Shown in pieces: positions 56,516 to 64,000 of a stretch of DNA of 64,000 nt. The number at the start of each line of letters is the position of its first letter. Position 1 is the first letter of the stretch. Below the pieces are notes generated by a model. The model was not told the origin of the DNA. It made no database searches and saw only the letters and a program-made list of their open reading frames with translations. The translations under genes were made by a program, and so were the position numbers. The DNA is from Streptomyces sp. NBC_00536 (GTDB lineage Bacteria; Actinomycetota; Actinomycetes; Streptomycetales; Streptomycetaceae). The stretch covers positions 4,836,001-4,900,000 of the forward strand of contig NZ_CP107819.1 of NCBI RefSeq assembly GCF_036346295.1, given 5' to 3'.

Positions 56516-57079
56516 TCACGCGACGACGACGACCCGCGTGCCGATCGTGGCGAAGTTCCACATCGTGTCGCCGTCGGCCTTGTTCATGCGGATGCCGCCG
56601 GTCTTCTTCGTGGCGTCCGGCTCCGGCGTCGCGCCGTCCTTGCGGGCGCTGAAACCGATCACGACCCCGTCCGTCGTCGCGAACCGCACGATGTGCTCGA
56701 CCGCCGCGCCGTCCGACCCGGTGACCGAGCCCTGGCGCGTGTCGACCGAGTAGCTGCCGGCCTTGGGGTGCACCGTGCTCGGCATCACCGTGAAGGTCTT
56801 CGTCCCGACGCCGTCCTCGCCCACCAGCCAGACCCGCTTCTGGGACACGGAGTAGACCACCCGTACGCCCTTGCCCGAATCGGCCGGCACCGGACCCGGC
56901 TTGCCCGGCGCCTCGGGCGCGGCGGACTGGCTCGGGGCGGCGGAGGCGGGGGCCGGCTGCTTGGGGGCCGCGACCGGGCGGGCCGGGGCGCTCGCCGACG
57001 CCTGGTAGCCGAGGAAACCGACCGCTGCCAGTGCCGCGGCGATGAGCCCGGCCACGATTCCCGAGCTGCTGCGTGCCAC
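56516..57079 (-). CDS. Membrane-anchored YkuD-like protein apparently lacking the catalytic Cys
   Basis: A 187-aa protein. GTG 57079 gives MARSSSGIVAGLIAAALAAV, one membrane helix, then a Pro/Ala linker to about residue 70 and a beta-rich domain with VVYSVSQKRVWLV, FTVMPSTVHPKAGSYSV and the end DTMWNFATIGTRVVVV. The order resembles L,D-transpeptidase (YkuD) domains, whose C-terminal motif is SHGCxR; here the equivalent place reads KKTGGIRM (residues 158-165), with no Cys anywhere in the protein. His129 may correspond to the other conserved position. So a non-catalytic binding protein is likely. Fold assignment is by pattern only. Confidence 0.6.
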   Translation of the reverse strand: MARSSSGIVAGLIAAALAAVGFLGYQASASAPARPVAAPKQPAPASAAPSQSAAPEAPGKPGPVPADSGKGVRVVYSVSQKRVWLVGEDGVGTKTFTVMPSTVHPKAGSYSVDTRQGSVTGSDGAAVEHIVRFATTDGVVIGFSARKDGATPEPDATKKTGGIRMNKADGDTMWNFATIGTRVVVVA

Positions 57080-57187
57080 CTTGCTCCACCTCTCACTGCC
57101 GCTGGTACACCCGCGCTGACGGTAGCAGCCGGGGTGCCGCCCAACCGGCCGCGAGGGGCCCGGGCCGCGGAGTCGTAGGCTGTTCGC

Positions 57188-57850
57188 GTGCTCTTGCTCG
57201 CTGTAGATACCGCCACGCCCGCCGTCACCGTCGCCCTGCACGACGGTGCGTCCGTCATCGCCGAGGCGCACCAGGTCGACGCCCGCCGCCACGGGGAGCT
57301 GCTGCTGCCCACCGTGGACGAGGTCCTCGCCCGGGCCGGGCTGGGGCTCGACGCCGTGACCGGCATCGTCGTGGGCGTCGGCCCCGGCCCGTACACCGGG
57401 CTCCGCGTCGGCCTCGTCACCGCCGCCACCTTCGCCTCCGTCCTCGGCGTGCCGGTGCACGGCCTGTGCACCCTCGACGGGCTGGCCTACGCCGCCCAGG
57501 AGGCCGGGATCGAGGGCCCCTTCGCGGTGGCCACCGACGCCCGCCGCAAGGAGGTGTACTGGGCGCGGTACGAGGACCCGCGCACCCGGGTCACCGAACC
57601 CGCCGTGGACCGCCCGGCCGACATCGCCGAGCAGCTCGCCGGACTGCCCGTGGTCGGCGCGGGCGCGCTGCTCTACCCCGGCTCCTTCCCGGACGCGCGC
57701 GCCCCCGAGCACCAGTCGGCCGGCGCCCTGGTCTCGCTGGCCGCGGAGCGGCTGGCGGCGGGGGCGGAGTTCCTCCCGCCGACCCCGCTCTACCTGCGCC
57801 GCCCCGACGCCCAGGTGCCCAAGAACTACAAGGTGGTCACGCCCCAGTGA
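57188..57850 (+). CDS. tsaB: tRNA t6A biosynthesis protein TsaB
   Basis: TsaB (220 aa) is the ASKHA-fold scaffold that pairs with TsaD. GTG start (MLLLAVDTATPAVTVALHDG), then VDARRHGELLLPTVDEVL, VGVGPGPYTGLRVGL and the end KVVTPQ. Unlike TsaD it lacks the metal-binding HxxxH. The TGA overlaps the rimI GTG by 4 nt. Confidence 0.96.
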   Translation: MLLLAVDTATPAVTVALHDGASVIAEAHQVDARRHGELLLPTVDEVLARAGLGLDAVTGIVVGVGPGPYTGLRVGLVTAATFASVLGVPVHGLCTLDGLAYAAQEAGIEGPFAVATDARRKEVYWARYEDPRTRVTEPAVDRPADIAEQLAGLPVVGAGALLYPGSFPDARAPEHQSAGALVSLAAERLAAGAEFLPPTPLYLRRPDAQVPKNYKVVTPQ

Positions 57851-58398
57851 CGGCCCCGAGCGCCCCGAGCGCGCCGCCCGCCCCGGCCGTCCTGCTGCGC
57901 GAGATGCGCTGGTGGGACATCGGGCCCGTGCTGGAACTGGAGCACGAGCTGTTCCCCGAGGACGCCTGGTCCGCGGGGATGTTCTGGTCCGAGCTGGCGC
58001 ACGCCCGCGGCCCGCTGGCCACCCGCCGCTACGTCGTCGCGGAAGAGGCGGGCAGCGGCCGCCTGGTCGGCTACGCCGGGCTCTCCGCCGCCGGTGACCT
58101 GGGCGACGTACAGACCATCGCGGCGGCCCGCGACCAGTGGGGGACCGGGCTCGGTGCCCGGCTGCTCACCGATCTGCTCGCCGCCGCCACCGCCTTCGAA
58201 TGCGCCGAGGTGCTGCTGGAGGTACGGGTGGACAACATCCGCGCCCAGCGGCTCTACGAGCGCTTCGGCTTCGAGGCGATCGGCTTCCGGCGCGGCTACT
58301 ACCAGCCCGGCAATGTCGACGCCCTCGTGATGCGACTCTCCGATCCCGCAAGCTCCGTATCCACAGACGGACCCGTACAAGGTGAATCCCATGGCTGA
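57847..58398 (+). CDS. rimI: Ribosomal-protein-S18-alanine N-acetyltransferase
   Basis: RimI (183 aa) is a GNAT enzyme acetylating protein N-termini, classically S18. GTG start overlapping tsaB; short Pro/Ala N-terminal extension, then [22 protein letters not shown], acetyl-CoA loop [12 protein letters not shown] and the C-terminal [15 protein letters not shown] with [10 protein letters not shown]. The end overlaps the tsaD start by 8 nt. tsaB-rimI-tsaD is a conserved bacterial cluster. Confidence 0.93.
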   Translation: MTAPSAPSAPPAPAVLLREMRWWDIGPVLELEHELFPEDAWSAGMFWSELAHARGPLATRRYVVAEEAGSGRLVGYAGLSAAGDLGDVQTIAAARDQWGTGLGARLLTDLLAAATAFECAEVLLEVRVDNIRAQRLYERFGFEAIGFRRGYYQPGNVDALVMRLSDPASSVSTDGPVQGESHG

Positions 58399-59554
58399 CG
58401 AACCGCTCGTCCTCGGTATCGAGACGTCCTGCGACGAGACCGGCGTCGGTGTCGTGCGCGGCACGACCCTGCTCGCCGACGCGATCGCGTCCAGCGTGGA
58501 CGAGCACGCGCGCTTCGGCGGGGTCGTGCCCGAGGTGGCCTCCCGCGCGCACCTGGAGGCGATGGTCCCGACCATCGAGCGCGCGCTGAAGGAGGCCGGG
58601 GTCAGCGCCCGCGACCTCGACGGCATCGCGGTGACCGCGGGTCCCGGTCTCGCGGGGGCACTGCTGGTCGGCGTGTCGGCGGCGAAGGCCTACGCCTACG
58701 CGCTCGGCAAGCCGCTGTACGGGGTGAACCACCTGGCCTCCCACATCTGCGTGGACCAGCTGGAGCACGGCCCGCTGCCCGAGCCCACGATGGCCCTGCT
58801 GGTGTCCGGCGGGCACTCCTCGCTGCTGCTGGCCCCGGACATCACCAGCGACGTACGGCCGCTGGGCGCGACCATCGACGACGCGGCGGGCGAGGCCTTC
58901 GACAAGATCGCCCGGGTGCTCCAGCTCGGCTTCCCGGGCGGCCCGGTCATCGACCGGCTCGCGCGCGAGGGCGACCCGAAGGCGATCAACTTCCCGCGCG
59001 GACTGACCGGGCCGCGCGACGCGGCGTACGACTTCTCCTTCTCCGGCCTCAAGACGGCCGTGGCGCGCTGGATCGAGGCGAAGCGCAAGGCCGGCGAGGA
59101 CGTGCCGGTGCGCGATGTGGCCGCGTCCTTCCAGGAGGCCGTGGTGGACGTGCTGACGCGCAAGGCGATCCGCGCGTGCAAGGACGAGGGCGTCGACCAC
59201 CTGATGATCGGCGGCGGCGTGGCGGCGAACTCGCGGCTGCGCTCGCTCGCGCAGGAGCGCTGCGACGACGCGGGGATCATCCTGCGGGTGCCGCGGCCGG
59301 GGCTGTGCACGGACAACGGCGCGATGGTCGCGGCGCTGGGCGCGGAGATGGTCAAGCGGAACCGGCCCGCCTCGGACTGGGACCTGTCGGCGGACTCCTC
59401 GCTGCCGGTGACGGACCCGCACGTGCCCGGTACGTCGCATGAGCACGGGCATGAGCACGGGCATGAGCACGGGCATGATCACGGTCACGGTCATGGTCAC
59501 GCGCACGATCACGACCATGTGCACGAGCTGAGCAAGGACAACTTGTACTCATGA
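58391..59554 (+). CDS. tsaD: tRNA t6A threonylcarbamoyltransferase TsaD with His-rich tail
   Basis: TsaD (387 aa) transfers threonylcarbamoyl to tRNA A37. ATG 58391 gives [20 protein letters not shown]. Metal site HLASH (His114, His118), then [38 protein letters not shown] and a DNGAM segment with its Asp ligand. From residue 350 an additional tail carries 15 His in 29 residues ([16 protein letters not shown]..., then [12 protein letters not shown]), encoded partly by three perfect 12-bp repeats. Family proteins normally end before this, so it may be a metal-binding extension. Confidence 0.95.
   Translation: MADEPLVLGIETSCDETGVGVVRGTTLLADAIASSVDEHARFGGVVPEVASRAHLEAMVPTIERALKEAGVSARDLDGIAVTAGPGLAGALLVGVSAAKAYAYALGKPLYGVNHLASHICVDQLEHGPLPEPTMALLVSGGHSSLLLAPDITSDVRPLGATIDDAAGEAFDKIARVLQLGFPGGPVIDRLAREGDPKAINFPRGLTGPRDAAYDFSFSGLKTAVARWIEAKRKAGEDVPVRDVAASFQEAVVDVLTRKAIRACKDEGVDHLMIGGGVAANSRLRSLAQERCDDAGIILRVPRPGLCTDNGAMVAALGAEMVKRNRPASDWDLSADSSLPVTDPHVPGTSHEHGHEHGHEHGHDHGHGHGHAHDHDHVHELSKDNLYS
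59438..59485 (+). repeat. 12-bp tandem repeats coding the TsaD His tail
   Basis: catgagcacggg at 59438-59449, 59450-59461 and 59462-59473, followed by a degenerate unit catgatcacggt (59474-59485). Codes for HEHG units; likely to vary in copy number. Confidence 0.85.
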
Positions 59555-59832
59555 GCACCACCATCGCCGTGATGTGGGAGGCCCGGGCGGCCGACGGGCG
59601 GGGCAACGAGCTGCTGGAATGGGCCCGTTCGCAGGTGCTCGCCCGCGAACCGGCGCGCCGCGAGGTGTTCCGGGCCCCGCAGGACCGGGTCCTGGTCATC
59701 ACCTGGTGGGAGACCGGGACGGACGCGGCGGACGGCGGCGCGCGGGCGCTGCCCGAACTGCCGGAACCGGCCGCCGACCTGATCGCCCGGCCGGTGCACC
59801 GGTGGCGGTTCGAGTCCGTCGAGCTGACCTGA
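59551..59832 (+). CDS. Small conserved-type protein after tsaD
   Basis: A 93-aa protein, [20 protein letters not shown], with [20 protein letters not shown] and [12 protein letters not shown]. The size and alternating pattern suggest a dimeric alpha-beta barrel (ABM-like) protein, unproven. ATGA overlap with the tsaD stop (4 nt) puts it in the same operon. Function unknown. Confidence 0.7.
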   Translation: MSTTIAVMWEARAADGRGNELLEWARSQVLAREPARREVFRAPQDRVLVITWWETGTDAADGGARALPELPEPAADLIARPVHRWRFESVELT

Positions 59833-59926
59833 GACCGGCCCGGGGGCTGACCCGGGGCCGGTCCGGGGCCGGTCCGGGGGAGGCGGTGGACCCGGGGCCG
59901 GAGCGCTCCGCGCTGCCGCTATCGTC
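59833..59926 (+). other. Spacer with short GC repeats
   Basis: Contains ggggccggtcc twice in tandem and related cccgggg motifs that can form overlapping hairpins; probably a terminator region for the tsaB-rimI-tsaD operon, but the exact stem is ambiguous. Confidence 0.4.
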
Positions 59927-60649
59927 GTGCGCATGCCCCGCCGTGACCTGCCGCCACCGCCGCCGCCCGCACACTTGCGCGCATGGCTGGACGAGACCGC
60001 CGTCCGGGCCGACCGGGCCCGATTCCTGGGGGAGTTGGGGCGGCTGAGCCTGGGCACGGGGCGGCTGCTGCTGCTCTGGGCGGTCAGTGCCGTCTTCGCC
60101 CTCGGCTGGTCCTTCGTCGGCATGGCGCTGATGGCCTTCGAAGAGGGCACCATGGTCGAGGCGTTCGTCGGGGCCGTCTTCCTGGTGCTGGGCGCGGGGG
60201 TCCTCGTACCGGCCGGGTTCTGGTTCGTGTGGGGTGCCAAGCGGGACCGCCGGGTGCGCCAACTGCTGTGCGCGTGGGCCGAGTCGGGCCGTGATCCGGT
60301 GAGCGACGCCCGGCTGCGGATGCCGGGGCGGAGCCTGGGCTGGCTGCTGTCCTCGCTCGCCCTGTGCGCGCTCGGCCTGTGGGTGACCTTCGGGAGCGCG
60401 GGCGGCGCCCGGCCCGGCGCGGACACCTACGGCGAGGTGGCCTACCTGATGGGCCTCGGGATGATCCTGTGGATCACCGGGCTGCTGGGCGCCGGGAAGG
60501 CGGCCGCGCACTACCGGTGGGCGCTGCGGGCTTTCCGGCCGCGGGCGCGGCCGTCGGTCGCATCAGAGCCCGCCGCCGTCACTGCTCAGGTGCCCGCACA
60601 GGAGCGCCGATCAGCATCGAAGGAGCGCCCGCCACTCGGGTCAGGATGA
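59927..60649 (+). CDS. Four-helix membrane protein
   Basis: A 240-aa protein with a Pro-rich start (RRDLPPPPPPAHL) and four hydrophobic segments: LLLLWAVSAVFALGWSFVGM, AVFLVLGAGVLVPAGFWFVW, LGWLLSSLALCALGLWVTF and LMGLGMILWITGLLGAG. GTG 59927 or ATG 59933 may initiate. Not recognised. Its last 71 nt overlap the convergent methyltransferase gene tail to tail, which is unusual and could mean antisense interference. Confidence 0.65.
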   Translation: MRMPRRDLPPPPPPAHLRAWLDETAVRADRARFLGELGRLSLGTGRLLLLWAVSAVFALGWSFVGMALMAFEEGTMVEAFVGAVFLVLGAGVLVPAGFWFVWGAKRDRRVRQLLCAWAESGRDPVSDARLRMPGRSLGWLLSSLALCALGLWVTFGSAGGARPGADTYGEVAYLMGLGMILWITGLLGAGKAAAHYRWALRAFRPRARPSVASEPAAVTAQVPAQERRSASKERPPLGSG

Positions 60650-61763
60650 CCGTCGCGGAGTTCGGCCCCTGCGGCTTGACCTTCTTGCGCAGCTCCTCCG
60701 GTTCGATCGCGGAGCCGCGCTTCTTGACGGTCAGGATGCCCACCCCGCGCTCGCGCAGCAGCGCCTTGAGCTTCTTGAGGCCGAAGGGGAGCACGTCGGT
60801 GATCTCGTACGCGGTGGCGTACGGCGTCGCGCGCAGCTCGTCGGCGGTGATGTAGGCGATGGTCGGGTCGATCAGCCGCCCGCCGAGCTGCTCGGCGACC
60901 TCGGCGACGAGGTGGGCGCGGATGACCGCGCCGTCCGGCTCGTACAGGTAGCGGCCCACCGGTCCGGCCTCCGGGTCCGGCAGCGGGTCCTCGGTGCGCA
61001 GGGTGCGCGGTCCGGGGAGCAGGGTCGCCCGGATGGCCCCGGGCGAGGTCCCGAACCAGAGCACGGCCTCCTTGACATCCCCGCCGTCGGAGATCCACTC
61101 GGCCTCGGCCCCGTCCGGGACGGCCTCGTGCGGGATGCCGGGGGCGATCTTGATGGCCGCGTACTTCGCCGTACGGGCGGCCTCGACGGCCCAGGAAAGC
61201 GGCGGCGAGTACCCCTCGGGGTCGAAGATCCGCCCGCGTCCGCCGCGCCGCGCCGGGTCGAGGAAGACGGCGTCGTACCCGGCGGTGTCGACCTCGGTGA
61301 CGTCCGCCTCCACGACCTCGATCAGACCGGCCAGCCCCAGCGCCTCGGCGTTGGCCCGGGCGACGGCGACGGTCAGCGGGTCCCGGTCCACGGCGAGCAC
61401 CCGGATCCCGGCGCGGGCCAGGGCCAGCGCGTCCCCGCCGATGCCGCAGCACAGGTCGGCGACCGACCGTACGCCGAGGGCGGCGATCCGCTCGGCGCGG
61501 TACGTCGCCACGGCGGCCCGGGTGGCCATCTCGCCGCCGCCGGGCGTGAAGTACATCCGGTGGGCGTCCTCGGCGCCGAACTTCACCACCGCGCGCTGGC
61601 GCAGCCGGGCCTGCCCGAGGGCGGCGGAGACCAGGGCGGCCGGGTGGTCGCGGCGCAGCCGGGTGGCCACGGCGAGTTCCCGGGCCGGGTCGTAGTCGCG
61701 CAGCGAGTCGAGCAGGGCGCGGCCCTCGGGGGCGAGCAGGGCGGCGAATTCTTCGGGGTTCAC
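60579..61763 (-). CDS. SAM-dependent methyltransferase with THUMP-like C-terminal domain
   Basis: A 394-aa protein. Class I methyltransferase core (about residues 80-260) with the SAM motif VADLCCGIGGDALALA, a VDRDPLTVAVARANAEAL loop and a FLDPARRGGRGR active-site-like segment; the C-terminal third (PTIAYITADELRATPYATAY; KKLKALLRERGVG) resembles the THUMP-like domain of this family, pointing to an RNA substrate. ATG at 61763 (MNPEEFAALLAPEG). Overlaps the convergent membrane-protein gene at its 3' end. Confidence 0.85.
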   Translation of the reverse strand: MNPEEFAALLAPEGRALLDSLRDYDPARELAVATRLRRDHPAALVSAALGQARLRQRAVVKFGAEDAHRMYFTPGGGEMATRAAVATYRAERIAALGVRSVADLCCGIGGDALALARAGIRVLAVDRDPLTVAVARANAEALGLAGLIEVVEADVTEVDTAGYDAVFLDPARRGGRGRIFDPEGYSPPLSWAVEAARTAKYAAIKIAPGIPHEAVPDGAEAEWISDGGDVKEAVLWFGTSPGAIRATLLPGPRTLRTEDPLPDPEAGPVGRYLYEPDGAVIRAHLVAEVAEQLGGRLIDPTIAYITADELRATPYATAYEITDVLPFGLKKLKALLRERGVGILTVKKRGSAIEPEELRKKVKPQGPNSATVILTRVAGAPSMLIGAPVRAPEQ

Positions 61764-61863
61764 GGCTCCATTGTCGGCCAGTGTGGGCCACTCGATGGAT
61801 CGTCCGGGGACGGTCGCGGTGTCGTCGCGGGCGGGTGGTGCGCGGGTGTCAGGATGCGCAGCT

Positions 61864-62814
61864 ATGCAGCTAGTAGGAAAAAACGGAAATAAGGCGCGTA
61901 TGGGTCACCGAGTCGCGGGCACGCGCGGCCGGTACGGGGTGGCGCTGGCCGCGCTGCTGGTCGCCGCCCTCGGGACGGCCTGCGGCTCCACGGAGTCCGC
62001 CCCCGCGGTGAAGGACAAGAAGGCGAAGACGGCGGAGTCCGGCCAGAACGGCGCCTCCGGCGCCCAGGGCGGCGCCGCGGCCAACGCCAGGCAGCTCCAG
62101 CAGGCCCGGGCCCTCGCCGCCAAGAAGTGGGGGCTGGCCGCGGCACCGCTGGCCGCGCCCCCGGCGCCGAAGACCAAGCCGGAGATCACCTTCCGCAAGG
62201 GCTTCGAGGTGGAGGACGGCGACAACCTCCCGCCGGTCTTCACGACCGTGCCCACCGAGGACAAGGTCGTCTTCCTGACGATCGACGACGGTGCGGAGAA
62301 GGACCCCGAGTTCCTGAAGATGATGCAGGAGCTGAAGATCCCGTACACGGCGTTCCTCAGCGACTACCTGGTGCGCGACAACTACGCGTACTTCAAGCAG
62401 ATGCAGTCGCAGGGCGTCTCCATCAACAACCACACGCTCAACCACCGCTACCTCCCCGCGCTCCCCTACGAGAAGCAGCGCCAGGAGATCTGCGGTATGC
62501 AGGACACGATCCAGAAGGAGTTCGGCAAGCGGCCCACCCTCTTCCGGCCGCCGTACGGCAACTACAACGACGACACGCTGCGCGCGGCGAAGTCGTGCGG
62601 AGTGAAGGCCGTCCCCATCTGGAACGAGGAGGCGTTCACGGACAGAATGGACTGGCGGGAAGAAGACAAGGACCTGCACCCGGGCGACATCATCCTCACG
62701 CACTTCCGGGGGCGGGAGGACTGGAAGGGCACGATGCCTGACATGATCCGCCAGGTGATGAAGACCGTCACGGCGAAGGGATACGCCGTGGCCCGCTTGG
62801 AGGATTACTTGTGA
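61864..62814 (+). CDS. Lipoprotein polysaccharide deacetylase (NodB type), first of two
   Basis: A 316-aa secreted lipoprotein. Signal with lipobox ALGTAC (about residue 40 from ATG 61864; an ATG at 61900 is an alternative start), Ala/Gln/Lys linker, then a NodB homology domain: TIDDGAEKDPEF (metal Asp), NNHTLNHRYL (metal His pair), RPPYGNYNDD. The usual motif 1 TFDDG is TIDDG here. Likely acts on peptidoglycan or a wall glycan. Its TGA overlaps the GTG of the paralogue downstream by 4 nt. Confidence 0.88.
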   Translation: MQLVGKNGNKARMGHRVAGTRGRYGVALAALLVAALGTACGSTESAPAVKDKKAKTAESGQNGASGAQGGAAANARQLQQARALAAKKWGLAAAPLAAPPAPKTKPEITFRKGFEVEDGDNLPPVFTTVPTEDKVVFLTIDDGAEKDPEFLKMMQELKIPYTAFLSDYLVRDNYAYFKQMQSQGVSINNHTLNHRYLPALPYEKQRQEICGMQDTIQKEFGKRPTLFRPPYGNYNDDTLRAAKSCGVKAVPIWNEEAFTDRMDWREEDKDLHPGDIILTHFRGREDWKGTMPDMIRQVMKTVTAKGYAVARLEDYL

Positions 62815-63710
62815 GCATCGCGCGCCGGTTGACAGCCGGAACGCTGGCGGCCGGCGCGCTCGCGCTGTCCCTTTCGGGGTGCGGGAACAGCGTGGACCCG
62901 ATCGAGCGGCTCGGCCGCAAGACGGCGTCCGCCTCCGCCTCGCAGAGCGCGGAGGCGGGCGGTACGGGCGCGGGCAGCGGCAAGCCGTCCCCCGCGCCCT
63001 CCGCCGGCGCCTCCGCGAACGACGCGTACAAGAAGTGGGGCCTGGCCAAGCCGCTGGAGTTCGCGGCGAAGCCCGCGCAGAAGCCGCAGTTCCCGAAGGC
63101 CGGGCCGGGCAAGATACCCGTGGTGAACCGGATACCCGTGCCCGCCGGGGAGAAGACGGTCTTCCTGACCTTCGACGACGGCGCGGAGAAGAACCCCGAG
63201 TTCCTGAAGATGGCGGCGGACCTCAAACTGCCGATCACCATGTTCCTGACCGACGACATCGCCTCGTCGGACTACGGCCACTTCCAGTCGCTCCGCGACA
63301 ACGGCTCGGCCAGCACGATAAACAACCACACGCTGAGCCACCCGAACCTGCCCACGCTGTCCTTCGCGGCGCAGAAGAAGGAGATATGCGGCCAGCAGGA
63401 ACGCCTGGAGAAGCGTTTCGGCAAGCGGCCGACGCTCTTCCGCCCGCCGTACGGCAACTACAACGACGACACCCTGCGGGCCGCCTCGGAGTGCGGGCTC
63501 TCGTACGCGGTCTTGTGGCAGGCCTCGATGCAGATCAACAGCTTCCAGTACCAGGAAGGCAGCGCCCTGAAACCGGGTGACATCATCCTGGCCCACTTCC
63601 GCGGCCCGGCCGAGCTCAAGGGCTCGACGGAGATCGAGATGACGACCCGGATGCTCCAGCGCATACAGGAGCAGGGCTACAAGATAGGACGGCTGGACGA
63701 CTACCTGTAG
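62811..63710 (+). CDS. Lipoprotein polysaccharide deacetylase (NodB type), second of two
   Basis: A 299-aa paralogue of the preceding protein. GTG start, signal ending in lipobox LSLSGC (residue about 23), a Ser/Gly/Pro linker, then TFDDGAEKNPEFLKM, NNHTLSHPNL and FRPPYGNYNDD, with the end RIQEQGYKIGRLDDYL matching the first protein closely. Tandem duplication with diverged linkers; both keep the metal ligands, so both are probably active. Followed by a 19-bp tandem repeat. Confidence 0.88.
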   Translation: MSIARRLTAGTLAAGALALSLSGCGNSVDPIERLGRKTASASASQSAEAGGTGAGSGKPSPAPSAGASANDAYKKWGLAKPLEFAAKPAQKPQFPKAGPGKIPVVNRIPVPAGEKTVFLTFDDGAEKNPEFLKMAADLKLPITMFLTDDIASSDYGHFQSLRDNGSASTINNHTLSHPNLPTLSFAAQKKEICGQQERLEKRFGKRPTLFRPPYGNYNDDTLRAASECGLSYAVLWQASMQINSFQYQEGSALKPGDIILAHFRGPAELKGSTEIEMTTRMLQRIQEQGYKIGRLDDYL

Positions 63711-63748
63711 TCCACCGGTCCCCGGCCGGTCCACCGGTCCCCGGCCGG
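63711..63748 (+). repeat. Two 19-bp tandem repeats after the deacetylase genes
   Basis: tccaccggtccccggccgg at 63711-63729 and 63730-63748, perfect copies starting directly at the end of the second deacetylase gene. The unit is partly palindromic (ccggtccccggccgg) and may act as a terminator. Confidence 0.75.
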
Positions 63749-63795
63749 CGGAAAAGGCCGGGCGGCTCCGGCCCGGGCCTGGTTAGGGTGCGGGC

Positions 63796-64000
63796 ATGCG
63801 TGCAGCGGAGTCCGGGATACAGCAGATCAGTGCCTTCATGTCCGGCTTCGCCCGGCGGCAGGCGGAGCGGACCGTCGACCTGCCCGGGGGGTTCGCGGCG
63901 CTCGATGACACCTTTCACCACTCCCATGCCGACAACCAGGTCGTCATCGACGATCCCGCCGCCCTGGACCCGGACACGCTGGCGGGGATCGCCGACGAGG
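63796..64000 (+). CDS. Acetyltransferase-like protein, N-terminal part (runs off window)
   Basis: MRAAESGIQQISAFMSGFAR begins at ATG 63796 and stays open to the window end (68 residues). The segment ARRQAERTVDLPGGFAALDD and FHHSHADNQVVIDDP resembles the start of a Streptomyces GNAT-family acetyltransferase group; the catalytic domain lies outside, so the call is tentative. Confidence 0.5.
   Translation, partial: MRAAESGIQQISAFMSGFARRQAERTVDLPGGFAALDDTFHHSHADNQVVIDDPAALDPDTLAGIADE

Overview
The window is a high-GC actinobacterial chromosome segment, almost certainly from Streptomyces. Coding genes are strongly biased to G/C at third positions, GTG starts are common, and the order rpoC | rpsL-rpsG-fusA-tuf | S10-spc-alpha ribosomal cluster | truA ... 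rplM-rpsI-glmM ... glmS-acpS-nnr-alr-tsaE-tsaB-rimI-tsaD is the Streptomyces core arrangement. rpsD is absent between rpsK and rpoA, as is usual for Streptomyces.

Layout: 1-4.4 kb holds the 3' part of rpoC, a bidirectional terminator and a convergent YfhO-type membrane protein. 4.6-9.3 kb is the str operon (rpsL, rpsG, fusA, tuf). 9.3-21.6 kb is accessory: a MITE-like insertion with inverted ends at the stop codon of a winged-helix protein; an XRE/DUF5753 regulator with a DUF6879 partner and small divergent genes; then a polymorphic toxin locus (export-partner-like protein, 1521-aa RHS toxin with a replaceable C-terminal tip, CdiI-like immunity, colicin-type immunity). 21.6-38.2 kb is the contiguous S10-spc-alpha ribosomal supercluster with secY, adk, map, infA, rpmJ and rpoA embedded. 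38.2-46.9 kb carries truA, an ABC-F ATPase, a GT87 glycosyltransferase, rplM-rpsI, glmM, a DUF389 membrane protein and coaA. 47.0-48.1 kb is a gene-free block occupied by a large imperfect inverted repeat made of two structured palindromic elements. 48.1-64 kb holds a lipoprotein, glmS, acpS, nnr, a common Streptomyces intergenic repeat, alr, a hydrolase, the tRNA t6A genes tsaE/tsaB/tsaD with rimI, a YkuD-like protein that appears to lack its catalytic Cys, a methyltransferase, two tandem NodB-type deacetylase lipoproteins and a truncated acetyltransferase.

The genes fall into translation (ribosomal proteins, elongation factors, t6A modification, rRNA/tRNA modification), envelope precursor synthesis (glmM, glmS, alr), cofactor supply (coaA, acpS, nnr) and accessory conflict/regulation modules. 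The strongest unusual signals are: (1) the paired 190-nt elements at 47131-47320 and 47790-47979, whose stem sequences differ yet remain self-complementary and whose 41-nt apical regions differ only at the middle base of three GNA triloops; (2) a 25-nt hairpin motif shared by the leaders of the str and S10 operons; (3) the 165-bp element with 23-bp inverted ends and 13-bp flanking direct repeats at 9311-9475; (4) a histidine-rich C-terminal tail on TsaD; and (5) the RHS toxin/immunity locus.
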